Assembly (NCBI RefSeq): GCF_001027925.1
Contig: NZ_LECT01000038.1
Span: 1-64,000 of the forward strand
Length of the DNA: 64,000 nucleotides
Source: Rhodopirellula islandica
Lineage (GTDB): Bacteria > Planctomycetota > Planctomycetia > Pirellulales > Pirellulaceae
Direction of reading: 5' to 3'
Shown: one piece after another, positions 25,295 through 35,200 of the stretch
How positions within the stretch are numbered: position 1 is the first letter of the stretch
Layout: every line of letters starts with the position of its first letter
Position numbers and translations under genes: made by a program
Notes under the pieces: model-generated
What the model was told of the DNA's origin: nothing
What the model saw: only the letters and a program-made list of their open reading frames with translations
Database searches by the model: none

Positions 25295-28009
25295 ATGTCT
25301 GATCATCCCGCTTCCAAGGAAACGTTGGTCGATCCCACGTCCGAGTTGAACTCGCAAGAACAAACTCTGGACACGTTTGAGATGTCGACCACGGAGACTG
25401 TGGTCGATCTTTCCGCCCAGTGGGCCACCCAGTATGCCAACGCTGTGATCGATCCGAGCGAAGTTGCTTCGCCAACCGTCGACGAATCACTGTTGTATTA
25501 CCAAGCCGATTGCACCGAAGAAACTTCGGATGCACCCGTGGAGGTCCAATCTGAATTGTCTGTTGAGCCCGTTCAAGTGGAAGTCGCTGAACTGGAACAA
25601 CCGATTCAGGATCCACCCGCTCTGCAAGAGCAGTCGGTCGCATCGGCGCCAGAAGTGGTGGCTGAATCGCAACCAGAACCACAACCTGTGGTCGAACCAG
25701 AGCCAGTGGTTTCGCAGCCGACGCTCGAGTCCGTTGTTCAGCCGGAGCCTGTTGCACAGCCTGAGGCCGTTGCACAGCCCGAGCCTGTTGTTCAGTCGGA
25801 ACCTGTTGTTCAGCAGGAGCTGGTGGAAGAGCAGCAGCCCGTTGCATCGCCCGAACCGATCGCTCAACCCGAACCGATCGTTCAACAAGTGCCCGTGGCA
25901 GAGCCCGAACCTGTTGCACAGCCAGAACCTGTCGCCGCAGCAGCTCCTGTCGCCGCTGCAGTGCCTGCTGCCGAAGTGGTGGCGGTTCCCAAGCAAGAAT
26001 TGGACGTCAAACCCGTCGAGCCAGTCGCTCAGCCAGTGGCGCCTGTTCGAGAAGAAACGAACCCGCCCGCTCAGTCCAGTGAAAGTGCGAAGGCAGAAGT
26101 GTCTCCGCAGTCAAACGAGCCCGCCGAGCCCGCCGAGCCCTTGTTTCGCGACCTGGATTTGCGCAAAGAAGTGCAAAAGGCAGTGGCGGCTTCCGGGTAC
26201 GACAAACCCACTCCAATCCAAGCTGAGATCATTCCCTACATGCTGGATGGTCGCGACGTTTTGGCTCAGTCGCAAACCGGTACCGGCAAGACAGCTGCCT
26301 TCGCGCTGCCGATCTTGTCGCGAGTGGACGTTCGCAACCGTCGTCCGCAGGTGCTCGTGCTGGCACCCACGCGAGAATTGGCGATTCAAGTCGCTCGTTC
26401 GTTCACCAAGTACGGTGCCGATCTGGAGGGTTTCCAAGTCGCAGCGATCTACGGTGGTCAAGACTACGAACCGCAGTTGCGTCAACTCCGGCGTGGCGTC
26501 CAAGTTGTGGTGGGGACACCCGGTCGAGTGATCGATCACGTCAAGCGTGGCACATTGGACCTTGGTTCGCTCGACTGCCTCGTGCTCGACGAAGCCGACG
26601 AGATGCTCAACATGGGATTCTTGGAGGACGTGCAATTCGTCCTTGAAAAAACTCCTGACGGACGCCAAGTCGCTTTGTTCTCAGCGACGTTGCCCAAGCC
26701 CATTCGCAAGATCGCGGATGAGTACTTGAACGATCCCGCTCGGATCACGATCAAATCCAAGACCATCACGGCAGCATCGGTTCGGCAGCGAGCACTGTTT
26801 GTCTCGCCACGCGACAAGACCGATGCCTTGGCTCGCCTCTTGGAAGTGGAAGACACAGATGGCGTGATCGTCTTCACCAAGACAAAGGATTCCACCCTCA
26901 GCGTTGCTGAGAAATTGAGCCAGCAAGGTTTCTCCGCCGTCGCACTCAACGGCGACATGCCGCAAAAAGTTCGTGAACGGACCATTGATCAGCTCAAACG
27001 GGGGCAGCTCGATGTGTTGGTTGCCACCGATGTGGCCGCTCGAGGTCTGGACGTTCCGCGAATCAGTCACGTGTTCAACTATGATTTGCCGCATGACAGC
27101 GAATCGTATGTGCACCGCATCGGGCGGACTGGACGTGCCGGACGCAGTGGAGAAGCGATCATCTTCCTGACCAACGCTCAGCGTCGTCAGCTTCGCTTCA
27201 TTGAGAACACGACCAAGCAGCCCATTGAAGTCGTCGATCTTCCGACGGTGGCCGACATCAACAACGCTCGTGTCCGTCGATTCAAGCAACGCATCACCGA
27301 TGTCTCCGCTGACCAAGATCTGACTGTCTTCAAGGACATGATCGCTCAGTACGCTGAGGAAACCGGCAAATCGATGGACATGATCGCCGCCGCGTTGGCC
27401 GAAATGAGCCAAGACGGACGTCCGTTCTTGTTGAAAGAACGCCCCAAGAAACAGCGTGAGCGTCCCGAACGCGATAATTCTCGTGGCCGGGACTCGTTCG
27501 ATTCGAACGACCGATCCGGCAATCGTGGATCCTTCGGCGATGATCGCCCTCGTCGACCCAAAGGCCGTCCATTGACGCCCGTCAAAGAAGGCATGACCCG
27601 CTATCGTCTCGATGTGGGTTGGCAAGACGGAGTCAAACCCGGCAACATCGTCGGTGCGGTTGCCAACGAAGCTGGCATCGATGGCGAGTTCATCGGTCCA
27701 ATCAACATTCGTGATTCGCACACGTTGATCGACCTGCCCGAAGGCATGCCATCGGACATCTATCAAACGCTTCGTAAAACGTGGGTCGCCGGGAAACGGT
27801 TGAACCTCGAAGAGGCCGGCGATGTGGTGGATGACAACGAAGGCGACGGTGCTCGCAGTAACTTCCGCAAGAACAAATTCTCCGGCGGCGGAGATTCGCG
27901 TGGCAAGAGTTTCAGCGGTGGAAAGCGTTCGTTCGGCAACAAGTCCCGCAACAATGGAAGCACCGCTCCGAGTGCAAAACGCGGCAAGAAGAAATTCAAA
28001 CCTTCTTGA
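25295..28009 (+). CDS. DEAD-box RNA helicase (DeaD/CsdA type) with repetitive acidic N-terminal extension
   Basis: 904 residues from the ATG at 25295. The helicase core has the Q motif (GYDKPTPIQAEIIP, about 305), Walker A AQSQTGTGKT (about 323), PTRELA, DEAD in VLDEADEMLNMGF (about 432), SAT, and HRIGRTGRAGR (about 606). Residues about 766-838 form a DbpA-type RNA-binding domain (RYRLDVGWQDGVKPGNIVGAVANEAGI style), followed by a Gly/Ser/Arg/Lys-rich tail. Before the core lie about 290 residues dominated by Pro, Glu, Gln and Val in QPEPV-like repeats, predicted to be disordered and strongly acidic. Likely roles are ribosome assembly and mRNA decay, especially in the cold. The 3' end overlaps the convergent isomerase by 14 bases. 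Confidence 0.93.
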   Translation: MSDHPASKETLVDPTSELNSQEQTLDTFEMSTTETVVDLSAQWATQYANAVIDPSEVASPTVDESLLYYQADCTEETSDAPVEVQSELSVEPVQVEVAELEQPIQDPPALQEQSVASAPEVVAESQPEPQPVVEPEPVVSQPTLESVVQPEPVAQPEAVAQPEPVVQSEPVVQQELVEEQQPVASPEPIAQPEPIVQQVPVAEPEPVAQPEPVAAAAPVAAAVPAAEVVAVPKQELDVKPVEPVAQPVAPVREETNPPAQSSESAKAEVSPQSNEPAEPAEPLFRDLDLRKEVQKAVAASGYDKPTPIQAEIIPYMLDGRDVLAQSQTGTGKTAAFALPILSRVDVRNRRPQVLVLAPTRELAIQVARSFTKYGADLEGFQVAAIYGGQDYEPQLRQLRRGVQVVVGTPGRVIDHVKRGTLDLGSLDCLVLDEADEMLNMGFLEDVQFVLEKTPDGRQVALFSATLPKPIRKIADEYLNDPARITIKSKTITAASVRQRALFVSPRDKTDALARLLEVEDTDGVIVFTKTKDSTLSVAEKLSQQGFSAVALNGDMPQKVRERTIDQLKRGQLDVLVATDVAARGLDVPRISHVFNYDLPHDSESYVHRIGRTGRAGRSGEAIIFLTNAQRRQLRFIENTTKQPIEVVDLPTVADINNARVRRFKQRITDVSADQDLTVFKDMIAQYAEETGKSMDMIAAALAEMSQDGRPFLLKERPKKQRERPERDNSRGRDSFDSNDRSGNRGSFGDDRPRRPKGRPLTPVKEGMTRYRLDVGWQDGVKPGNIVGAVANEAGIDGEFIGPINIRDSHTLIDLPEGMPSDIYQTLRKTWVAGKRLNLEEAGDVVDDNEGDGARSNFRKNKFSGGGDSRGKSFSGGKRSFGNKSRNNGSTAPSAKRGKKKFKPS

Positions 28010-28775
28010 TCCAGGACGCCGCGTTGCGAAGTCCCGCGGCGGCATCGTTCACCGGCCAATACTCCAGTCCAACGTGGCCGGAGTAGCCGGTGTCCGCGAT
28101 CGCCGCGAAGATGGACGGGTAATGCAATTCGCCGTGGTCGAGTTCATGTCGACCGGGATTGCCGGCGGCATGAAAGTGAGCGATCGCGTGGATGTTCTGT
28201 GTTGAATTCGCGATCACGTGGCCTTCACTGATCTGCTGGTGATAGATGTCAAACGTCACCTTCACGTTCGGGCTGCCAACTTCTTCGATGATCGAGAACG
28301 CTTCGTCACTGCGGACCAGGTAGTACCCCGCGTGATCGATCCGTTCGTTGAGTGGTTCAATCGCCAAAACCACGCCCGAATCTTCCAACATCGACGCGGC
28401 TTCTTTCAAGCCCGCGATCAGGCAGTCTCGTTGTTCAGCACGATCGACACCCGGGCGTGCGTCACCGACTTGTGAGATCAGCACCGGGCACTTCAGTTGC
28501 TTGGCCGCCGCAATGGATTCCTTCACACCCGCTAGGTACTCAGCTCGCGTGGAAGGATCAACCAGGCTCACAAACTTCGTGCAAATCGCTGCAAGCTGCA
28601 GTTGCAATTCTTCCCGAGCTTGATTGATCGCGTCCAGGTCCTTGTCCCACCACTTCCAGAATTCGAAGGCGGGGTAGCCACACTCAGCGACCAATTTCAT
28701 CGCCTCCACGGTGGACAGGTTTTCGAGGACAGCGTCCACGCAGACAGAGGCTTTCAATCGAGCGGGGGAGTTCAT
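27996..28775 (-). CDS. TIM-barrel sugar isomerase (hydroxypyruvate-isomerase-like)
   Basis: 259 residues of the xylose-isomerase-like/AP-endonuclease-2 TIM-barrel family. Metal-binding and catalytic motifs are visible: LAIEPLNERIDHAGYYL (glutamate), VKVTFDIYHQQISEG (aspartate and histidine), HFHAAGNPGRHELDHGELHY, and VGLEYWP (glutamate). These are closest to hydroxypyruvate isomerase (Hyi), which interconverts hydroxypyruvate and tartronate semialdehyde, although many planctomycete members act on other sugars. It is the last gene of the long minus-strand operon and starts inside the stop codon of the caspase-like gene (ATGA). Its link to the membrane proteins upstream is not obvious. Confidence 0.88.
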   Translation of the reverse strand: MNSPARLKASVCVDAVLENLSTVEAMKLVAECGYPAFEFWKWWDKDLDAINQAREELQLQLAAICTKFVSLVDPSTRAEYLAGVKESIAAAKQLKCPVLISQVGDARPGVDRAEQRDCLIAGLKEAASMLEDSGVVLAIEPLNERIDHAGYYLVRSDEAFSIIEEVGSPNVKVTFDIYHQQISEGHVIANSTQNIHAIAHFHAAGNPGRHELDHGELHYPSIFAAIADTGYSGHVGLEYWPVNDAAAGLRNAASWIKKV

Positions 28776-29869
28776 GGAGGCGAGTTGCTTTCAACTTCGT
28801 GGTAGAGTTCGGCGAGCGGGACCAGGATTTCTTCCAGGTGGTCCGCCCATTGGTTGTCAGGAAAGGCTGCGGGATCGGAAAGTCGCTGCATGCGAAGTGC
28901 ATCCAGTTGGTCTTCCAGTTCGTCGCGACGTCGGAGTTGATCGTCGGTCCAATTCAGTGAGTTGGCAACCGGGGCGATCGTCATTCGCCCCGCCTGTTTT
29001 CCGTCGAGCTTTGCCAGTTGTTCTGGAGTGAGCACCTGTTTGCGAAGATCGTCGGCTTGCGACCCAAGCCCATCGCCGTTGTCATCGATCAAGGCATGTT
29101 CCGTCGCGATGCGATCTTCCGCTTCGTAGAACAGTTCGACGTCTTTGCTCGCTCTCACAAACGCTTCGCGAATCGAGACGGCATCGTCGTGATCGAGATC
29201 GGAATCGAGGGACGCCAGGGCTTCTGCAAAGTACTGCCCGAACCTCGCGAAATTCTGTTCGTTGCCGCTCTTGGTTGCCGTCACGATGATTCGATTGGGA
29301 CCCGACAAAGCGTTGATGAACGGGCCGCTCGACGAGGCGTTGTTGACGATCACGACGGGACGCTTGAAACCCGCCAGCCAGCCCTTCATTTGATCCGCCG
29401 AAACGTCCGGCCCTCGCAAATTGAACTTGGCGACGTTGCGAGCAAACGTGCCATGCCCGATCAAGGAAATCCACAGCGGTCGCGGCGAATCGGTTTCGAA
29501 ACCCTGCATGGCTTTCTCAAGCAACTGCAGGTCATCCAGTTCGCTTTTTGTGGACGCGTCCCCAATCCGAACCGCGTTCAGCTTTGCTGTTTTCGCAAGT
29601 TGCATCCACGTGCCGGACCACTCGCGAAAAACGGGCTCGTAGTTTTCCTCACCGGCGGCGCCCACCACGACGATCAGGTCGCCACGATTGATTTCGGTTG
29701 CCTCCAGTTCGGGGGCGTTCGAGTCGTCGCCAACTTCGAGTTTTGCGGCCGGTTCGATGGTGGATGTGTCTTGCCCCCATGCCAACGTCGATGCGGGCAG
29801 GCACAGTGCCGTCGTGAGGCAAAGCTTGGTCCACTTTTGGCGGTGCAGGATTTTCGATCGGTTGTTCAT
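28772..29869 (-). CDS. secreted legumain/caspase-like (C13) protein lacking the catalytic cysteine
   Basis: 365 residues from the ATG at 29869, which overlaps the preceding stop codon as ATGA. A signal peptide (about 12-32, ending ASTLAWGQ) directs export. The fold is caspase-like: GDLIVVVGAAGEENY, WISLIGHGTF with the catalytic-type histidine H139, VVIVNNASSSGPFINAL, and IIVTATKSGNEQNFARFGQYFAEAL. In legumain-type peptidases the nucleophile sits in A-C-x-S-G. Here the equivalent reads A178-S-S-S-G182, with Ser in place of Cys. It is therefore probably a pseudo-peptidase or binding protein, unless the serine acts as nucleophile. DDNGDGLGSQADD (262-274) is a calcium-loop-like stretch. It is co-transcribed with VWA and MoxR genes. 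Confidence 0.82.
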   Translation of the reverse strand: MNNRSKILHRQKWTKLCLTTALCLPASTLAWGQDTSTIEPAAKLEVGDDSNAPELEATEINRGDLIVVVGAAGEENYEPVFREWSGTWMQLAKTAKLNAVRIGDASTKSELDDLQLLEKAMQGFETDSPRPLWISLIGHGTFARNVAKFNLRGPDVSADQMKGWLAGFKRPVVIVNNASSSGPFINALSGPNRIIVTATKSGNEQNFARFGQYFAEALASLDSDLDHDDAVSIREAFVRASKDVELFYEAEDRIATEHALIDDNGDGLGSQADDLRKQVLTPEQLAKLDGKQAGRMTIAPVANSLNWTDDQLRRRDELEDQLDALRMQRLSDPAAFPDNQWADHLEEILVPLAELYHEVESNSPP

Positions 29870-32289
29870 GCGAGTCCCTTCCATCGTCGAAGTCCCCATT
29901 CGCCACAGAGACACGCCATTGCGAGTAGCATCACCCATGTTTGGTGCCAAAGTGGATAGACCCAAGTTTCGGTCACCGGTATTTCTCGATTGGGAAGGTC
30001 GCTGACAAAGTTGCCCAGATCAGAAACTCGCAGGACTTCACCGCCCGTGGATTCGGCCAGGTTGCTGAGCCAAGTTTCGTTCCATGACAGTCGTTGGGTT
30101 TCTTCCATGCCAGGATCGCTGACCCAGCCGCCTTCGTCGTTTCCGATGAAGCTTTGATCCGCCGCTTTCGCATCGGCCGACACGGTGAATCGACCGGATT
30201 CACGAGAAACGAAGTTTGCGGTGTAGGTTCCCAGTTCATTTGCATCCGGCCGAGCGGTGAGCGGGATCGCGACGCCATCTTCGCCGGTCACGTTCAGTGT
30301 CACGGTTGCATTTTCCATTGGCAGATACGATTCGTCTCGCACCAAGACTCGCAGGTGGGTCGACCCGGTCGAGCCCTCGGGTTGAATCGTCAGTTCCACC
30401 CGGCGAGGGACTTCGCCGACCAACCAGCGTGCCATCTGACGCCACGCCTGCGCGGGATCGTCGCTGGCTTCGGTGGGGGTTTCGTTCTGGTCCTTTTGCA
30501 TTGACCAACGCCAGAAATCGCCGATCGGCATCGCGGCCGTTCGCCCTTTTCCAAATCGCTGGGTGACGAAAGCGGGGGCGGACTGGCCGGACGCTGATTC
30601 CAACTGAGCCAGTTCGATGGCGCCCGGTTTGATGTCGCCCACTTCATGCGTGACTCGAAACGGTGGCATCTTTGACAGCCGCATTTTTTCAGCGGTTTCA
30701 GTTTCGCGGAGGCGTTGCCAAGGCTGCAGCATGCCTTCGCGTGTGATCGACCACTTGCCGCTGGGAGCCGGTTGGTCGGATCGATTTCGCGGAGCATAAA
30801 CGGGGGAAAGTTCGCCCAGCGGAGTCTTGCCAAAGGAGTCGTCATTGAACGATTCTTGGCCGCCCAGCATCAGCAAACCGCCTCCCCGCAGGCTCACGAA
30901 TTGTCGCAGCAGCAGCATTTGGTCCTGAGTGAAAAACTCCGGTTCGATGTCGTCCAGGATGATCCCGTGGTAGCCGAACAGTTCTTCGGGCGTTTCAGGA
31001 AACCCTTTGCTGAGTTCTTCGGATTCCTTCACGCCCAATCGGATCATGACGGCTTCGTCGTACTGCTCGCGTGTTTCTTCCTCGTCTTCTCCCAGACCCG
31101 CGAACAAGGGGTTGCTGCTGTTAACGCCTTTGTCGCGGAAGCTGAACTTGGGTTCCTTGTCAGCGATCCGAAGCAGTCCCACCAGCTGAGTTTCCGCGTC
31201 GCTTTGCAACGCACGCCGAAGGAACTTGAACTCCCAGTTGGGACGTCCGGCCAGGTACAGAATTCGAAACGGGCCGCGCCGAGGTTGGACGTCGATCCAA
31301 CGCTGGTTGTTTCGCAGAGTGGCTTCATCGCCCGAGGATCCTTCCAACCACGCGTTGCCTTCCTCGATTTGCGATCGAATCGATTGGCGTTGTGACGGCG
31401 CAAACGCCAGCACGCGATAGAACTGAGTGCCCGCCTGTTCGGGACGAAAGCGAAACGTGACGGATTGCAGTTCGCCGTCTTCTTCGATGGTGACGGTCTG
31501 CTCTTCGACGGAAGTTCCGGATGCGTTCAGCAATTGAACAACGACTTCTTGGTTTTTGATCCCCGTCGCCATCACGTCGGCGCGAACGGTCATCGGCGAG
31601 GTCTCAAAATCACTTTGAGTCACACTGACTCGTTCCAATCGCAAATCCGTCGGTGTGGTTGGGCTGTCGGGGAGCACCGGAAAGATTGGAAAGGGAAAAT
31701 CCATGCTCCCAATTTTTGCGGCGGCGGAGTCCGTGAGGTTGCCATCACTGAACAGCAACGCACCGGCCACGGGGCGTCCTTCCAGTCGCTGTGACAACGC
31801 ATCGATCGAGGTTTGCAGCGCCGACTGCATGCCGTTGAAGTCCAGGGTGTCGATGTCGGCGAGGCGACTCAGTCGAGCATCGGCTCCGAACAAACGAACA
31901 TCGAAGGTTTGTTCCAGTTGAACTCGCCAAGGGGAATCGTTTGCCAATTCGTTGGCAAACTTCTGCCCCCGTGAAAGTTCTTCCTCGTCGTCTTGAAGCT
32001 GCATGCTCTGGCTGGTGTCGACCAGGATCGGAAACAGGTTGGCTTGTGGACGCGGTCGTTCGCCCCGCCACATCGGCTGAAGCAAACACATCAGCATCAA
32101 TGCGACGGCGATCAGTTTCAGTGTCGCTGCGAGCACGCGAATCGGGGTGCTCGCGCGAGACCGGGTGTAGGACCAACCGATCGCAGCGGCCAACACGACC
32201 GCCAGAATTCCTGCTGGAACGATCCATTCTGGGGCACCCCAGATCAAATGTTGGGTCCAGTTGTCAGACGAGTTGAGAGCGTCGTTCAA
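29866..32289 (-). CDS. VWA / glutamine-amidotransferase-like membrane protein
   Basis: 807 residues. Two helices lie at the N-terminus (about 24-40 and 52-72). A VWA domain follows, with the MIDAS motif DTSQS at 91-95 and GALLFSDGN later. A beta-rich region comes next, then a class-I-amidotransferase-like stretch around 455-520 (GYHGIILDDIEPEFF, LRGGGLLMLGGQESF), and a C-terminal helix (LWHQTWVMLLAMACL). The usual GATase cysteine is not evident. The architecture is common in MoxR-associated planctomycete operons. It overlaps both neighbours by ATGA, so translation is coupled to the coiled-coil protein and the caspase-like protein. The large middle part should be periplasmic. Confidence 0.87.
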   Translation of the reverse strand: MNDALNSSDNWTQHLIWGAPEWIVPAGILAVVLAAAIGWSYTRSRASTPIRVLAATLKLIAVALMLMCLLQPMWRGERPRPQANLFPILVDTSQSMQLQDDEEELSRGQKFANELANDSPWRVQLEQTFDVRLFGADARLSRLADIDTLDFNGMQSALQTSIDALSQRLEGRPVAGALLFSDGNLTDSAAAKIGSMDFPFPIFPVLPDSPTTPTDLRLERVSVTQSDFETSPMTVRADVMATGIKNQEVVVQLLNASGTSVEEQTVTIEEDGELQSVTFRFRPEQAGTQFYRVLAFAPSQRQSIRSQIEEGNAWLEGSSGDEATLRNNQRWIDVQPRRGPFRILYLAGRPNWEFKFLRRALQSDAETQLVGLLRIADKEPKFSFRDKGVNSSNPLFAGLGEDEEETREQYDEAVMIRLGVKESEELSKGFPETPEELFGYHGIILDDIEPEFFTQDQMLLLRQFVSLRGGGLLMLGGQESFNDDSFGKTPLGELSPVYAPRNRSDQPAPSGKWSITREGMLQPWQRLRETETAEKMRLSKMPPFRVTHEVGDIKPGAIELAQLESASGQSAPAFVTQRFGKGRTAAMPIGDFWRWSMQKDQNETPTEASDDPAQAWRQMARWLVGEVPRRVELTIQPEGSTGSTHLRVLVRDESYLPMENATVTLNVTGEDGVAIPLTARPDANELGTYTANFVSRESGRFTVSADAKAADQSFIGNDEGGWVSDPGMEETQRLSWNETWLSNLAESTGGEVLRVSDLGNFVSDLPNREIPVTETWVYPLWHQTWVMLLAMACLCGEWGLRRWKGLA

Positions 32290-35200
32290 AGCCCACTCCC
32301 AATTCGTTCGTAGTAACGACGCACCGCTTCGGAGTACTGGTCCGGAACCGGATCACGATCGATTGGAACCAGCGATTGCTTCTTCGCACTGCGCCGCATG
32401 TATTCCTCCGCGAGATCACGTTTGAGTTCGCGCATGGGTTCGACAATCATTTCCTCCACCAGATCCCATTGAGGTGGTTTGGATTCACGGCGAATCTCTT
32501 CCCGCATGTCACGGGCTCGTTCTCGAATCCGTGTGGCTCGGGACCGCAGTTCGGGGTCGGAGACCATCTCCTCGATGTCACGCAAACCATCAGACCATTC
32601 GCGAAATCCTTCGCCGGTCAGCGGTGAGGTGAAGTTGCTGGGAGAGGACGGGGCTTGGGCCGCTGATGGATTGGCTCCGCCGGGTTGCCCTGGTGTGGGC
32701 GACATGGAGGGGGATTGCGATTCGCCTGGTTGTGCCTGACCCTCTTGGGGTTGGCCTGGCTGCGTTTGCGAACCGGGGCGAAGTCCAGGAGGTCCTGGCG
32801 GACGCTCGGAAGATTCTTGTGGTTCGCTGCCTTCGGCTGGTTCACCCTGAGTCGGTTCGGCTGGAGTTTGCCCCTCTGGAGCTTGTCTGCCCTGCCCTGC
32901 ACCGCCCTGCCCTGCACCGCCCTGCCCTGGTGAGGTTGACTGGGAAGGCGAGCCCGATGGTGTGGGTTGGCCACCTTCGGATTCACCCGGTGGTTGTTCT
33001 CCCGGTGGTTGTTCACCTTGCGGTTGCCCGGGCCCGCCTTGGCCCGGTTGGTTTTCTTCACTGGGTTGGGGTTGGGGTTGGCCGGGTTGACCGGGTTGAC
33101 CTTCACCAGGCTGCCCGTCTCGAGTTTCATCCCCGCCAGGCTCACGTTCTGCTGTCTCCGAAGCTCCGCCCTGCCCTGCCCCGTTGGGATCGTCCGAGCG
33201 TGCTTGTTGGACTTCGTCTTCGACGGCAGATTCCAATTGCTCGGCCAGATTCGCGGCGCGTTGCAATCCTTCCGCTTCGTTGCCCAGCACACTCTCAGCG
33301 GCGGCTTCGATTTGCTCGCTCAATTCTTCGATCGCGTCCCCAGCCTGCCCTGCCATCTGCTGGGACTGGGTGTCAAAGCCACGCTGGAGAAGTTGGCTGG
33401 CGGCATCGAGTCGTTCTTCTGCCCGACGTTGTTGCGTTTCGCGAAAAGCGTCGTACAGGTTTTGAGCCAACAATGGCTCGGACTCCTCTGCTTCCTGAAC
33501 GACTTCTTCGATGTCCTCCATCAGTTCCGTCAGAGCTTCACGTTGCTCACTCAGAGCTTCTTTCAGTTCTTCGCGACTGCCACTGGAACGCAGTCCAGGC
33601 GAATCGCTGGGGGCATCCATCTCAGACAGTTGTTCTTCGATTTCCTGTTGTCCTGTGTTCAGGTCGCGAGCCCGGTCACGCATCGACTGCATCGCTTCAT
33701 TGAATTGACCGGCGGCTTGTTCGCGAATTTCTTCTCGAACGGATTCCAGTTCACGCTCGGCGCGTTTGCCGCTGGACAAGGCCGTCGCTGCGTCCTGTTG
33801 TTCCATCGCTTCACCCGCCTCGCGAATGTTTTCACGTGTCTGTTCCAGTTGTTCGCTGGCTTCTTGCATGTTGGATGCATTTTCGGGTGAGTTCATGCGT
33901 TCCATCAGTTCGTCGGTTTGACGAAGCATGTCCTGCTGCTGTTCACGGAGTCGTTCCAGTTGCCGGCGGAGTTCCTCCTTTTCTTGTTCTTCGTCGGCCA
34001 ATTGCAACGCGGATTGAAGCTGCGCGAGTTCCTCGTTGAGGTCTTGTTGGCGACGCGCCAGTTCACCCAGACGACTGAGCACCTGACGCGTTTCGCGTTG
34101 AGCTTGCTGCTCGGGCGTCATCTGAGCTTGTTGTTGTGTTTCGTAGCGGTCCTGTTCCTGATCCAGTTCGAGTTCGTCGAGTTGCTGTTGTTTGCGTTCT
34201 TGGCCCGCGGATCCCTGGCTGGGTTGTTGTTGCTGTTGCGAACGCGAAACTTCGAATTCGCTGGCTCGCATCCGAAGCAGGCCCGCGTAAGCGGATTGTT
34301 CCGCCACAACAGCGGCGGACAGCGGTTCGCGATCGTTGGTCTCGATCGCTCGATTCAGTTCGGCAACCGCCGTCAGCATGGATTGCCGGACATTGGCGGC
34401 GTGCTGCTTGGATTCGGCTTCGGTGAGTTCCTGAGCCAGTTCGTCCAGTTGAGCGATCACGTCTTGTTGAGAATCGGCGATCACGCGAACGTCGGCCGTG
34501 GTTTGCTCGTTCCATCGGACTGTCGATTGCAATGACTTCCAAGTGGCTTGGATGATTTGCTTTTGAGTTTCAATCAGCTCTTCGGCTTGTTGTTCTTGCT
34601 CGCTCGGTTCCGATGGTTCCGAAGGTTGACTGGCTTGAGGATCGCCTTCGCGGAAGATTTCTTCGAACCGTCGGACCTCGGCGAAGTACAAATCGCTCTG
34701 CGTGCGACGGACGTTGGTTTCCGAGGATTCACTGGCGACCTTGTCTTCGGCCCAGAACGAATACGACAGCAAATCGTCCGGTTTGGCCTCGAGCGATTCC
34801 ATGTCGACCATGTGCTGGATCGTTTGCTTCTGGTTGGCGGCGATGTTCTCGGCCAACACAATGTCTTGCGGCGGTTTGCCTGCGAAGGTCAGCGAAACGC
34901 CCGCGCGAGCGAGTCCGTGATCGTCTCGGACTTCCGCCGCGATCAGGAACTCTTCCAACGCTGAGACGGAAACATCGCCACCGATCGTGGGACGAATCTT
35001 GGCCGACTGATTGGGGAGCATTCGAACGATGAACTGAGTCGAGAGCTGGTTCGTGCGATCTTTGTCGTCTTTCAGCCCGACGTCGTATCGTTCGCTTTCT
35101 TCCACTTTGATTGCGACGGACCACCACAGGGGACGCTCGGGGTCTTGGGTCATCTCCAAGGGAGCGGAGTCTTCGTAGTTGGCTTCGTTTTTCTTGTATG

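Noticed and set aside
26681-28045. 454-codon minus-strand frame opposite the DEAD-box helicase
   Set aside because: Antisense to the conserved helicase motifs; no independent support.
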